Assembly (NCBI GenBank): GCA_963649395.1
Contig: CAVJHW010000093.1
Coordinates: 1-10,040 of the forward strand
DNA: 10,040 nucleotides
Source of the DNA: Scatomonas sp963649395
GTDB lineage: Bacteria > Bacillota > Clostridia > Lachnospirales > Lachnospiraceae
Reading direction: 5' to 3'
The position numbers and the translations under genes were made by a program. Every line of letters starts with the position of its first letter. Within the stretch, counting starts at the first letter, position 1. Shown here piece after piece: positions 1 to 6,972 of this stretch. The notes under the pieces are model-generated. The model saw nothing but the letters and a program-made list of their open reading frames with translations. It was not told the DNA's origin and searched no databases.

Positions 1-867
1 CTTCAGACCGGCTCGGGCAGAATAGACCCCTTCCACCACCATATGCACCTCATCCATGGCCTCCTTCATACTGTAGCCCTTTCCCATGAGGTAACCGGCC
101 TTCCGGTTCCGACTGTGGACACTGGCACAGGTTACCACCAGATCACCGATTCCAGACAGCCCGAAAAAGGTATTGGGATGGGCTCCCATAGCAGTTCCCA
201 GTCTGGAAATCTCCGCAATTCCCCTCGTAATCAAAGCCGCCTTGGTATTGTCCCCATAACCCAGGCCATCTGCCATTCCGGCTGCCAAGGCGATGACATT
301 TTTCAGGGCTGCACCGATCTCGATCCCCAGCATATCAGAGCTGGTATAGACCCGGAAGACCGGGCTCATACAGAGATTCTGAACATATTCTGCAATTGCC
401 TTTTTGTGAGCCCCCGCCACAATGGTGGTGGGAAGTCCCCTACCCACCTCCTCCGCATGGCTGGGACCGGACAGGACAGCAACCTCTGCCTGGGGAATCT
501 CTTCTTCTATAATATCCGTCATGGTCATTAAGGTGGCCTCCTCAATACCCTTGGCCACATCTACCACAATCTGTCCCTCTGTTACAAAAGGCTTCATCGT
601 CTTAGCCGTGCTGCGCACAGCCGGAGAGGGAACCGCCAGAATCACCAGATCCTTTCCCTTCACCCCTTCTTCCATATCACAGGTAAAGGTCACGGTATCC
701 GGCAATAGAACCCCGGGAAGCTTATCCGTATTTTGGTGATGCTGCAAGAACATCTCCGTCTCTTCCTTCAGATAGGACCAAAGGGTCAATTCATGTCCCT
801 GATTACACAAATGCCAAGCCAAGGCAGTTCCCCAGCTGCCGGATCCGATGATACCTATTTTCGCCAT
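1..867 (-). CDS. gpsA: NAD(P)H-dependent glycerol-3-phosphate dehydrogenase, 3' end cut by window edge
   Basis: Reduces dihydroxyacetone phosphate to sn-glycerol-3-phosphate in the cytosol, the backbone for phospholipids. I translated 289 codons from ATG at 867 down to base 1 with no stop, so the C-terminus (about 45 residues, judged from the family's usual length) lies outside the window. Seen directly: N-terminal Rossmann loop GSGSWGTA (residues 8-15), LAVPSPAVR (78-86), SGPSHAEEV (134-142), GAALKN with the catalytic-type lysine K189, LITRG (212-216), FGLSGIGDL (235-243) and SRNRKAG (252-258). The start is set by an AGGAGG ribosome site at 876-881, 8 bases upstream, which overlaps the plsY stop codon. 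It is the last visible gene of the DUF512-der-plsY-gpsA operon. Its product is the substrate of the upstream neighbour PlsY, so the pairing makes metabolic sense. Nothing unusual was seen in the visible part. Confidence 0.96.
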   Translation of the reverse strand, partial: MAKIGIIGSGSWGTALAWHLCNQGHELTLWSYLKEETEMFLQHHQNTDKLPGVLLPDTVTFTCDMEEGVKGKDLVILAVPSPAVRSTAKTMKPFVTEGQIVVDVAKGIEEATLMTMTDIIEEEIPQAEVAVLSGPSHAEEVGRGLPTTIVAGAHKKAIAEYVQNLCMSPVFRVYTSSDMLGIEIGAALKNVIALAAGMADGLGYGDNTKAALITRGIAEISRLGTAMGAHPNTFFGLSGIGDLVVTCASVHSRNRKAGYLMGKGYSMKEAMDEVHMVVEGVYSARAGLK

Positions 868-879
868 TTTCCACTCCTC

Positions 880-1536
880 CTATTCCTCCGATGCATGTCT
901 TTTACTCAGATAGGTCTTTCTCTCCACCCCTCGCAGCAAACGTCCGATATTGCCCCTGTGCTTGAAGAAGGCCATGGCTGTCAGCAGGGCTGTAATCAGA
1001 TACATCTCATGCAAGGCAGTCTGACTCATCCCATAAGCTCCCCATTGACCACATAGGATCATCCCTACCAGGAATTCCGCGGACAGGAGCAAGGAGCCCA
1101 GGGAAACATAATGGGTCAATAAAAAGGGAATAAAGAAGCTGAGAACGCCCGCCACGATCAAGCGCCAATCCCCAAAGGCAATGATCATGCCTGCCGTAGC
1201 AGCGATCCCCTTTCCTCCCCGAAATTGCAAATAAAAAGGGAAATTATGGCCTAGAATCACTCCTGCCGAGGTATAGATCTCCAACATTTTCAGGATATCC
1301 CCCCGGGTATTGTGAAAGAGCAGCCAGGTAACCAGCACCGCCAGGATACATTTGGCCGCATCACAGGCAAAGGTGATCAGCCCTGCCTTCAATCCCAGGG
1401 TGCGCAGGGCATTGGTAGTTCCTGCATTCCCGCTTCCCTGGGTTCTTATATCCAGTCCCTTCATTTTCCCGTAGATATAGGATGTCTGGAATAAGCCGAA
1501 AGCATAGCCAATCAGCAGACAGATGATTCGTTCCAT
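880..1536 (-). CDS. plsY: acyl-phosphate:glycerol-3-phosphate acyltransferase PlsY
   Basis: Integral membrane enzyme that transfers an acyl group from acyl-phosphate to position 1 of glycerol-3-phosphate, giving lysophosphatidate for membrane lipid synthesis. The 218 residues are mostly hydrophobic segments. Family motifs appear in order: GSGNAGTTN (34-42, substrate loop), GHNFPFYLQFRGGKG (96-110, the second conserved loop) and FKHRGNIGRLLRG (191-203) near the C-terminus. The N-terminal 'GSIP' stretch usual in PlsY reads LFQTSYIYG here, a mild divergence. ATG at 1534-1536 comes 1 base after the der stop codon, with an AAGGA site in the last der codons, so translation is probably coupled. The tail (KTYLSKRHASEE) is polar. 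The downstream gpsA makes its glycerol-3-phosphate substrate. Confidence 0.96.
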   Translation of the reverse strand: MERIICLLIGYAFGLFQTSYIYGKMKGLDIRTQGSGNAGTTNALRTLGLKAGLITFACDAAKCILAVLVTWLLFHNTRGDILKMLEIYTSAGVILGHNFPFYLQFRGGKGIAATAGMIIAFGDWRLIVAGVLSFFIPFLLTHYVSLGSLLLSAEFLVGMILCGQWGAYGMSQTALHEMYLITALLTAMAFFKHRGNIGRLLRGVERKTYLSKRHASEE

Positions 1537-1537
1537 G

Positions 1538-2866
1538 TCATTGTTCCTTCTCTCTTCTCTCTCTTACAATGAATTTTAATGCTGTTCCTCGGAAACCGAA
1601 GGATTCCCGGATACGGTTCTCCAGATACCTCAAGTAGGAAAAATGCATCAATTTCTTCTCATTTACAAAAATTACAAAGGTAGGCGGCTTGACGGCCACT
1701 TCGGTCATGTAATAGATCTTCAATCTTCTGCCCTTGTCAGAGGGGGGCTGCTGCAAAGCTACCGCCTCTGTCAGAATCTCGTTCAGCACTCCTGTGGCAA
1801 TGCGAAGGGATTGATTCTCCAAGACCATATCAATGGTATCAAAGAGTCTGGGCAGGCGCTGACCGGTTTGGGCAGAGATAAAGAGAATCTCCGCATAAGG
1901 CATAAAGGAGAGGGTGTTGCGGATGCGGGCAGAATATTCATTCACCGTCTTGTCATTCTTCTCGATGGCATCCCACTTGTTTACCGCCACTAGGATTCCC
2001 TTGCCCCTGTCGTGGGCAATCCCGGCAATCTTGGCATCCTGCTCCGTGATGCCCTCTACCGCGTCGATGACCACCACTACCACATCCGCCCGCTCCACGG
2101 CAGATACGGTGCGAATAATGCTATAGCGCTCCAATTCCTCTTTTATCCGGCTTTTTCTCCGTAATCCGGCCGTATCAATGAAGATATAATCCCTTCCATC
2201 CCAACGGACCAAAGTATCAATGGCATCTCGGGTGGTTCCTGCTATATCTGATACAATCACCCGATTCTGCCCCAGAAGCTTGTTGATGATGGAGGATTTT
2301 CCTACATTGGGCTTGCCCACAATGGCAATCTTGGGGATCTGATCCTCTTCCTCTGTCTCTCCCATCTCCGGAAAATTCTCCGTCACCTGATCCAGCAATT
2401 CTCCCAGACCCTGCTTGCCCGCAGCTGAGATAGGGATGGGTTCGCCGATCCCCAGGTTGTAAAACTCATAAATATCCATGCTCTGCTTGGCGAAATGATC
2501 CACCTTATTCACGGCCAAAACCACCGGACGACCGCTTTTGCGCAGCATATCCGCCACCTTGGCATCCGCATCCACCAAACCCTGCCTGACATCCGTCAGG
2601 AAAATGATCACATCCGCTGTATCTATGGCGATCAAAGCCTGTTCCCGCATCTGACTGAGAATCACATCCTTGCTTTCCGGCTCAATACCTCCTGTGTCAA
2701 TCATGGTAAAGGTATAATTCAGCCAGGTTACATCTGCATAAATACGATCCCGCGTAACCCCCGGGGTATCCTTGACGATGGAAATATTTTCCCCGGCCAG
2801 GGCATTAAACAAGGTAGACTTGCCCACATTAGGCCTGCCCACCACTGCTACGATCGGTTTGCTCAT
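1538..2866 (-). CDS. der: ribosome-assembly GTPase Der (EngA)
   Basis: Essential GTPase with two tandem G domains, acting in maturation of the 50S ribosomal subunit. With the start at 2866 the protein has 442 residues. Domain 1: GRPNVGKST (10-18), TPGVTRD (34-40), DTGG (57-60), NKVD (120-123). An acidic linker (about 168-176) precedes domain 2: GKPNVGKSS (184-192), AGTTRD (209-214), DTAG (231-234), NKWD (296-299). A KH-like C-terminal domain covers roughly 345-442 and ends in a basic tail. The frame is open to an earlier ATG at 2899, but ATG at 2864-2866 has AAGGAG 8 bases upstream and begins MSKPIVAVVG, as expected for the family. The start lies 38 bases inside the upstream DUF512 gene, in another frame, and plsY follows after 1 base. 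Length and motifs are normal. Confidence 0.97.
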   Translation of the reverse strand: MSKPIVAVVGRPNVGKSTLFNALAGENISIVKDTPGVTRDRIYADVTWLNYTFTMIDTGGIEPESKDVILSQMREQALIAIDTADVIIFLTDVRQGLVDADAKVADMLRKSGRPVVLAVNKVDHFAKQSMDIYEFYNLGIGEPIPISAAGKQGLGELLDQVTENFPEMGETEEEDQIPKIAIVGKPNVGKSSIINKLLGQNRVIVSDIAGTTRDAIDTLVRWDGRDYIFIDTAGLRRKSRIKEELERYSIIRTVSAVERADVVVVVIDAVEGITEQDAKIAGIAHDRGKGILVAVNKWDAIEKNDKTVNEYSARIRNTLSFMPYAEILFISAQTGQRLPRLFDTIDMVLENQSLRIATGVLNEILTEAVALQQPPSDKGRRLKIYYMTEVAVKPPTFVIFVNEKKLMHFSYLRYLENRIRESFGFRGTALKFIVRERREKEQ

Positions 2867-4211
2867 ACATCTGTCTCCTTCTATGTGCCATAATGGCATT
2901 CTCTTCCAATACAGCCTGACAGAAATCTCTGCCTCCTGTATCTACAATCTGTATCGGCAGGCCAAGAGCCTCCTCCAGCTCCTCCACCTTCCTGTCATCC
3001 AGGAAAACATTCTCTCCGGAACGTAGCATATTGCAAGGCAGCAGCAGGCGTTCTCCCAAATCCTGCCCCTGCAGCTGTTCCAGCAGATCCTGCCCGGTAA
3101 TGAGGCCGGATACGGTGATCTGCTCTCCGAAGAAATGATTCTCTATGGGGAAAACCCGGGCTTTTAATCCTTGATATTTCCCCTGTATCTCTTCCAATAA
3201 GCCTTCCAGAAAGGGAGCGGCCAGCCGACCTGTCGCCAGGGAAATCCATCGCTTCTTCGCATCCCCTTCTCTTCCTGCCAGCTCTTCTGCCACTTCTTCC
3301 TTCAGCAGGCGCAGCATACCCACGCCATTCTCCAGCTGCAGATAGCCGTCATAGCGGTCTGCCTCCGGCAGTTCCCAGCCTGCCAGCAGATACCATTCAT
3401 CCGAGGCATGGACAAAATGAAGACCATGTCGAGCCTTCATTCGCTCCTGCCACCGATGCACCGTATCCAATACAGCCCTGGCATCCTCCCGGTCGAAGGG
3501 CTCCAGGGGATAAAGCCCCTGGCGGAAACGGGTCAGCCCCACCGGTACGATGGACAGACTTTGCAAAATCGGCGCATATTCCGCCAAATCTCTCAGGCTT
3601 CTCTCCAATTCCGCCCCGTCATTCACGCCCTTGCAGAGGACAATCTGGCCATTCATCTCCAGACCCGCCTCGTAGAGGCGGCGAACCTTGGCCTTATAAT
3701 CCCCGGCTTTGGGATTCCGCAACATTTGGCACCGCAGGTCAGGATTGGTAGTCTGAAAGGAAATATTGATAGGCGACAGACGATAGCGAATCACCCGATC
3801 GATATCATGGTCGCTCATATTGGTCAGGGTGACGTAATTCCCCTGCAAAAAGGAAAGTCTAGCATCATCATCCTTGAAATAGAGGGTTTTGCGCATACCC
3901 TTGGGCATTTGATCGATAAAGCAGAAAATGCAATGATTGCGGCAGGATCGATATTGATCCATCAGGTCATTCTCGAATAGGACCCCCAGATCCTCCTCCT
4001 CGTCCTTGTCAATCTCCAGAATCCATTCCTCGCCCCCGGGCTTTCGCACCAGCACCTCCACATAGGTATCCTGAAGCAAATATTGATAATCGAAGATATC
4101 CTCTATCTCCTGTCCATTCACCCGGACAAGCTCGTCCCCCGGCTCTATCTGCAGCTCCTGGGCAATACTGCCCGGCAAGACCTGCCGAATGATATGCCTG
4201 TTCTTCTTCAT
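2829..4211 (-). CDS. DUF512 protein with N-terminal PDZ-like domain and radical-SAM-type cysteine motif
   Basis: The 460-residue protein has an N-terminal PDZ-like segment (about 5-70; LPGSIAQELQIEPGDELVRVNG is the carboxylate-loop-like part). A CX3CX2C motif follows, C90-RNH-C94-IF-C97, then FIDQMPKGMR. This spacing is the one used by radical SAM proteins to bind a 4Fe-4S cluster. The middle (about 110-300) would form the barrel-like part, with QTTNPDLRCQMLRNP, QIVLCKGVNDG and SIVPVGLTRFR. The C-terminal third matches the DUF512 type, including LATGRLAAPFLEGLL and a late cysteine region, LLLPCNMLRSGENVFLDD. I know no established reaction for this family; its frequent position next to der in Clostridia is from general knowledge. 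The start at 4211 has GGAGG 5 bases upstream and a promoter just beyond. The 3' end overlaps der by 38 bases, so the two are co-transcribed, which hints at but does not prove a link to ribosome or envelope work. Confidence 0.9.
   Translation of the reverse strand: MKKNRHIIRQVLPGSIAQELQIEPGDELVRVNGQEIEDIFDYQYLLQDTYVEVLVRKPGGEEWILEIDKDEEEDLGVLFENDLMDQYRSCRNHCIFCFIDQMPKGMRKTLYFKDDDARLSFLQGNYVTLTNMSDHDIDRVIRYRLSPINISFQTTNPDLRCQMLRNPKAGDYKAKVRRLYEAGLEMNGQIVLCKGVNDGAELERSLRDLAEYAPILQSLSIVPVGLTRFRQGLYPLEPFDREDARAVLDTVHRWQERMKARHGLHFVHASDEWYLLAGWELPEADRYDGYLQLENGVGMLRLLKEEVAEELAGREGDAKKRWISLATGRLAAPFLEGLLEEIQGKYQGLKARVFPIENHFFGEQITVSGLITGQDLLEQLQGQDLGERLLLPCNMLRSGENVFLDDRKVEELEEALGLPIQIVDTGGRDFCQAVLEENAIMAHRRRQMYEQTDRSSGGQA
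2875..2880 (-). promoter_or_regulatory. ribosome binding site of der, inside the DUF512 coding region
   Basis: On the minus strand this reads AAGGAG, 8 bases before ATG at 2866. It lies within the last codons of the DUF512 gene and decides the der start over the upstream in-frame ATG at 2899, which has no comparable site. Confidence 0.8.
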
Positions 4212-4235
4212 ACCTTCCTCCCTTTCGTCCCTATT

Positions 4236-4264
4236 ATCATAACAACTTGACCCTTAAAAAGCAA
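4236..4264 (-). promoter_or_regulatory. sigma-A-type promoter for the DUF512-der-plsY-gpsA operon
   Basis: On the minus strand: -35 TTGCTT at 4259-4264, 17-base spacer, -10 TATGAT at 4236-4241. Transcription would begin near 4229, leaving a leader of about 18 bases that is mostly the ribosome site. The match to consensus is good but imperfect. It lies back to back with the prs promoter. Confidence 0.65.
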
Positions 4265-4294
4265 GCACAAACCAACAGACCCACCCGCCGGGCG

Positions 4295-4323
4295 TTGACA
4301 GAGATTTTTATCCATGTTATAAC
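4295..4323 (+). promoter_or_regulatory. strong sigma-A promoter of the PRPP synthetase gene
   Basis: Consensus -35 TTGACA at 4295-4300, exactly 17 bases, then -10 TATAAC at 4318-4323. A TG at 4315-4316, one base before the -10, gives an extended -10 element. The start of transcription would be close to 4330. A 10-base perfect palindrome, CTTAATTAAG (4323-4332), overlaps the expected start point; whether it is an operator cannot be told from one sequence. Confidence 0.85.
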
Positions 4324-4356
4324 TTAATTAAGACTAAAGTGAGAGAGGTAGGCCTC

Positions 4357-5526
4357 ATGCCGAATTTAGACTTTTTGGTGCACTCAGTTCCCTTGGCACC
4401 TTTGAAAATCTGTGCTCTTCCCGGATGCGAGGAAACTGCACAGGCCATTGACCGTTACCTGGTAGACTTCCGAAGGGAGCTGGCGCAGGCCAATCCCGTC
4501 AAGAAGGACCTCTTTGGATATACAGCGGATTCCTTTATTCTGGACTGCAAATGTCCCCGTTTCGGAACCGGCGAGTCCAAGGGACAGCTCATGGAATCCG
4601 TCCGGGGAGTGGATCTCTTTCTCCTGGTGGATGTCTGCAATTACAGCATGACCTATACCGTATGCGGCCATGAAAATCACATGTCTCCGGATGATCATTA
4701 CCAAAACCTGAAGAGGATCATTGCAGCTACCATGGGCAAGGCCCACCGGGTGAATGTATTTATGCCCTTTCTCTATGAAAGCCGCCAGCATAAGCGGACA
4801 GCAAGAGAATCCCTGGACTGTGCCATGGCCCTTCAGGAACTCAGCCAGATGGGAGTCTCCAACATTCTCACCTTCGATGCCCACGACCCCCGGGTGATGA
4901 ATGCCATCCCCCTGCACGGTTTTGACAACTTTTTCCCAACCTATCAATTCCTGAAGGCATTGCTGAAATGTGAGCCAGACCTAAGGCTGGACAACGACCA
5001 TTTGATGATTATCAGCCCCGACGAGGGCGCCATGTCCAGGGCCGTATATTTCTCCAATATTCTGGGAGTAGATATGGGTATGTTCTATAAGCGGCGGGAT
5101 TATTCTGTCATGGTGAATGGCAAGAATCCTATCGTTGCCCATGAATTCCTGGGAGATTCCGTAGAGGGGAAGAATGTAATTATCATCGATGATATGATCT
5201 CCTCCGGCGAGAGTATGCTGGACGTAGCTCGCCAGGTCAAGGAGCGAGGAGCCCGGGAGGTCTTCGTATGCACCACCTTCGGTCTCTTCACAGATGGTCT
5301 GGACAAGTTCGACGACTATTACGAAAAGGGTTATATTGCCAAGGTTATTACCACGGATCTGATCTATCGAACCCCCGAGCTCATTGCCCGCCCCTGGTAT
5401 GCACCGGCAGAGATGAGCAAGTACATGGCCAGCATCATCGATATCCTAAATCACGATGTGTCTGTCAACAAGGTAAGAGACACCACCGGAAAGATCAATC
5501 GTCTTCTGACAAAATATCATCAATAA
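4357..5526 (+). CDS. prs: ribose-phosphate pyrophosphokinase (PRPP synthetase), long divergent type
   Basis: Would make phosphoribosyl pyrophosphate from ribose-5-phosphate and ATP, the entry compound for purine, pyrimidine, histidine, tryptophan and NAD synthesis. The 389 residues exceed the usual 310-320 of bacterial Prs. Landmarks in order: FGTGESKGQLMESVRGVD (69-86, the counterpart of the usual F-DGE...ESVRG-D), SRQHKRTAR (142-150, at the RQDRK flexible-loop position), DAHDP (174-178, keeping the metal/catalytic histidine), SPDEGAMSRA (220-229) and VIIIDDMISSGES (274-286, the PRPP-binding loop, usually DDxxDTGGT). Extra sequence includes NYSMTYTVCGHENHM (95-109) and a long tail after about 345. 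I chose ATG at 4357 because AGAGAGG (4342-4348) sits 8 bases upstream; the in-frame GTG at 4339 would leave almost no leader after the promoter. It is a single-gene unit with its own strong promoter and terminator. The family is clear; kinetics and regulation are not predictable. Confidence 0.9.
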   Translation: MPNLDFLVHSVPLAPLKICALPGCEETAQAIDRYLVDFRRELAQANPVKKDLFGYTADSFILDCKCPRFGTGESKGQLMESVRGVDLFLLVDVCNYSMTYTVCGHENHMSPDDHYQNLKRIIAATMGKAHRVNVFMPFLYESRQHKRTARESLDCAMALQELSQMGVSNILTFDAHDPRVMNAIPLHGFDNFFPTYQFLKALLKCEPDLRLDNDHLMIISPDEGAMSRAVYFSNILGVDMGMFYKRRDYSVMVNGKNPIVAHEFLGDSVEGKNVIIIDDMISSGESMLDVARQVKERGAREVFVCTTFGLFTDGLDKFDDYYEKGYIAKVITTDLIYRTPELIARPWYAPAEMSKYMASIIDILNHDVSVNKVRDTTGKINRLLTKYHQ

Positions 5527-5552
5527 AGGAACCCCTAGGGGTTCCTTTTCTC
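5527..5552. terminator. bidirectional Rho-independent terminator between prs and pgeF
   Basis: Near-perfect hairpin: AGGAACCC at 5527-5534, loop CTAG, GGGTTCCT at 5539-5546. It is followed on the plus strand by TTTCT and on the minus strand by TTTATT. It begins directly after the prs TAA and its tail overlaps the pgeF stop at 5551-5553, so the 24-base gap between two convergent genes is entirely terminator serving both. Confidence 0.92.
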
Positions 5553-6402
5553 ATTTCAGCATCAAAAAGGCAGCCAGATTCCCTCTCTTTCCCTGACTGG
5601 CCCGGTGGGAGAAGAGGAGATCCGGATTGCAGCAGGTACAGATCCCCGGCATCTCAAGATGTTCCGGGGAAATGCCTGCCTCCAGCAGGATCAGCCGATT
5701 GGCCTCCCAGAGATCCAACTGGTATTTGCCTGCCGGATTTTTCCGGAAAATGGCATCCTGCCATTCCAGCGGAAAGTCCCGGGCGAATTCCTCCTCCACC
5801 TCCGGTCCTACTTCATAGCAATCCTGGCAGATAGAGGGTCCGATCGCTACCAGCAGGTCTTCCGGCCGACTTGCGAATTCCTTCCTCATCCTTTCCACGG
5901 TTACCTGACCCATGCGGTGAAGGGTACCCCGCCAGCCAGAGTGGGACAGGGCAATAGCCGGTCTAAGGGGGTCCAGGAAAAACAAGGGGACACAATCTGC
6001 ATAAAAGGTAGCCAAAGTAACCCCTCTCTCCTCCGTCAGCATCCCGTCCACATCGGTAAAATCCCTTTTTCGCAGGATACCGCTTCCGCAATCTGCAGCC
6101 CCCACCAACCGCAGGTTGGTGGTATGCGTCTGATCCGAGGTGACGATACTCTCCAGGGGGAATCCCATGGCCCCACTGATCCTACGGTAATTCTCCTCCA
6201 CTGCTCGGGGATCATCCCCCCTGGTAAAGCTAAGATTCATAGAGCGATAGATTCCCCGGCTGACCCCGCCCAGCCGAGTAGAAAAGCCCTGCACCACCAA
6301 ACCGGTTCTCTCCAGGGAAGGAAAGCTAAGCCAGCTGACCCCATTCTTTTCCTTCAGTTCCAGTCTTTTCTCCGGATTCTTCCATCTAATACAAATATCC
6401 AT
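5551..6402 (-). CDS. pgeF: PgeF/YfiH-type polyphenol oxidase family protein (purine nucleoside phosphorylase / peptidoglycan editing factor)
   Basis: Member of the DUF152/laccase-domain family (YfiH, YlmD, LACC1). Characterised members act on purine nucleosides, and the E. coli protein affects peptidoglycan precursor fidelity; the role here is inferred. The 283 residues carry the metal-site pattern in order: SDQTH (H93), FYADCVPLFF (C137) and ALSHSGWRG (H154), plus FTDVDGMLT (115-123), AIGPSICQDCYEVGPEV (186-202) and the C-terminal GICTCCNPDLLFSHR (253-267). The last has an unusually dense cluster of cysteines. ATG at 6402 has AGAGG 8 bases upstream (6411-6415) and lies 18 bases after the yraN stop. 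This start region is one half of a 25-base direct repeat. It is the last gene of the rplS-side cluster and ends in the shared terminator. Confidence 0.92.
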   Translation of the reverse strand: MDICIRWKNPEKRLELKEKNGVSWLSFPSLERTGLVVQGFSTRLGGVSRGIYRSMNLSFTRGDDPRAVEENYRRISGAMGFPLESIVTSDQTHTTNLRLVGAADCGSGILRKRDFTDVDGMLTEERGVTLATFYADCVPLFFLDPLRPAIALSHSGWRGTLHRMGQVTVERMRKEFASRPEDLLVAIGPSICQDCYEVGPEVEEEFARDFPLEWQDAIFRKNPAGKYQLDLWEANRLILLEAGISPEHLEMPGICTCCNPDLLFSHRASQGKRGNLAAFLMLK

Positions 6403-6450
6403 ACTATCTTCCTCTGACGTCTAGGAATATCCATGATATCTTCCTCTGAC
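6394..6450 (-). repeat. 25-base imperfect direct repeat at the yraN/pgeF junction
   Basis: Copies at 6394-6418 and 6426-6450 agree at 23 of 25 bases; only the central AC/GA differs. They are 32 bases apart with 7 bases between. Each copy carries, on the minus strand, AGAGGAAGATA followed by ATGGATAT, a ribosome site plus start codon. The copy at 6394-6418 starts pgeF. The other is read as the last codons of yraN, and its ATG (6432-6434) opens only a short frame unrelated to PgeF. Confidence 0.9.
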
Positions 6451-6807
6451 AGGGGCCGTGCTGTAGGGAAAGGCATCGACATAATGGCGGACGGTCTCCT
6501 TCTCTATGGCAAGCACATCAAAGCGGCAGGGAACCGCCTCGCTGATTCGATTCTTGGCCCGGTAATAATCCGCCGTCCGACAGATGCGAATCTGCTTGTC
6601 CCTTGAGACTGCTTCCTCCGGACGGCCTGACCCCCTGCTTTTCCGATATTTTACCTCCACGAAGATCAGGCAATTCCCCTGCCGGGCGACCAGGTCGATC
6701 TCTCCGTAGCTGCTGCGAAAGTTCCGACAGAGGATCTCATATCCCTCTTCCGTCAGCCATTGGGCTGCCTTCTCCTCGTAATCGGCGCCGATTGCCCTCT
6801 TATTCAT
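6421..6807 (-). CDS. yraN: UPF0102 family protein YraN, nuclease-fold
   Basis: Small predicted nuclease-like protein of the UPF0102 group, thought to have a restriction-endonuclease-like (PD-(D/E)xK) core; no firm biochemical role is known to me. The 128 residues show the family pattern: IGADYEEKAAQWL (6-18), GYEILCRNFRSSYGEIDLVAR (22-42, active-type E36 and D38), IFVEVKYRKS (48-57, E51 and K53) and CRFDVLAI (94-101). It sits downstream of rnhB, as in many bacteria, separated by a structured spacer of 166 bases. The ribosome site before 6807 is weak (ATAGGGG at 8-9 bases). The last five residues (YHGYS) come from the upstream copy of the direct repeat and may be a recent extension. Confidence 0.93.
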   Translation of the reverse strand: MNKRAIGADYEEKAAQWLTEEGYEILCRNFRSSYGEIDLVARQGNCLIFVEVKYRKSRGSGRPEEAVSRDKQIRICRTADYYRAKNRISEAVPCRFDVLAIEKETVRHYVDAFPYSTAPVRGRYHGYS

Positions 6808-6866
6808 CTTCCAACCCCTATCCGCCTTCTCTTCTCCCTCTCTCCGCCCTTAATTCAGGTTCTCGC

Positions 6867-6900
6867 GGGGCTTTCGCCCCACTTCACCCTCATGGAGAGG
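6867..6900 (-). ncRNA. hairpins in the yraN leader, candidate structured RNA
   Basis: On the transcribed minus strand, a perfect 5-bp hairpin closed by a GAAA tetraloop (GGGGC-GAAA-GCCCC, 6867-6880) is preceded by CCTC-TCCAT-GAGG (6888-6900). Together with the repeat module at 6920-6972 they fill most of the rnhB-yraN spacer. No U-run follows, so this is not a terminator. GNRA-capped stems are common in functional RNAs. I could not match the whole to a known riboswitch, and it may simply be part of a larger repeat element. Confidence 0.35.
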
Positions 6901-6919
6901 CGTGTCATAAAGCCCTTCC

Positions 6920-6972
6920 CCCACCGACAAGCCCCTACAGGGACTAGCGTTGCGTCGCAAGCATGTCGTGGG
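6920..6972 (-). repeat. structured dispersed repeat, copy A (rnhB-yraN spacer)
   Basis: The core at 6940-6964 matches the reverse complement of 9998-10022 at 24 of 25 bases. Within it are the interrupted palindrome TTGCG-T-CGCAA (6950-6960) and, beside it, CCC-TACA-GGG (6933-6942). Outer arms CCCACCGACA (6920-6929) and TGTCGTGGG (6964-6972) pair with each other apart from one bulged base. The element begins 1 base after the rnhB stop codon. Confidence 0.8.

Noticed and set aside
43..531. 162-codon plus-strand open frame at the left edge
   Set aside because: It is antisense to gpsA, which shows full family motifs; the frame has low-complexity shadow composition and no ribosome site.
2867..2899. 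Upstream in-frame ATG of der adding 11 residues (MPLWHIEGDRC)
   Set aside because: It has no ribosome site, and the added residues do not resemble the Der N-terminus, which normally begins just before the P-loop.
4323..4332. Palindrome CTTAATTAAG at the prs transcription start as an operator
   Set aside because: Short AT palindromes are common by chance; with no second copy or known regulator I mention it only under the promoter.
4339..4356. In-frame GTG start six codons upstream of the prs ATG
   Set aside because: The predicted transcription start is near 4330, leaving about 8 bases and no ribosome site before the GTG, whereas ATG at 4357 has AGAGAGG at 8 bases.
4384..4947. 187-codon minus-strand open frame inside prs
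   Set aside because: It is antisense to conserved PRPP synthetase motifs and is explained as a shadow frame.
6435..6450. Upstream duplicate ribosome site as the true pgeF start
   Set aside because: Its ATG at 6432-6434 is out of frame with PgeF and runs to a stop after a couple of dozen codons.
6920..6972. Copy A as an integron attC site or a CRISPR repeat
   Set aside because: The core lacks the paired GTTRRRY/RYYYAAC recombination boxes, there is no integrase or cassette, and there is no regularly spaced array.
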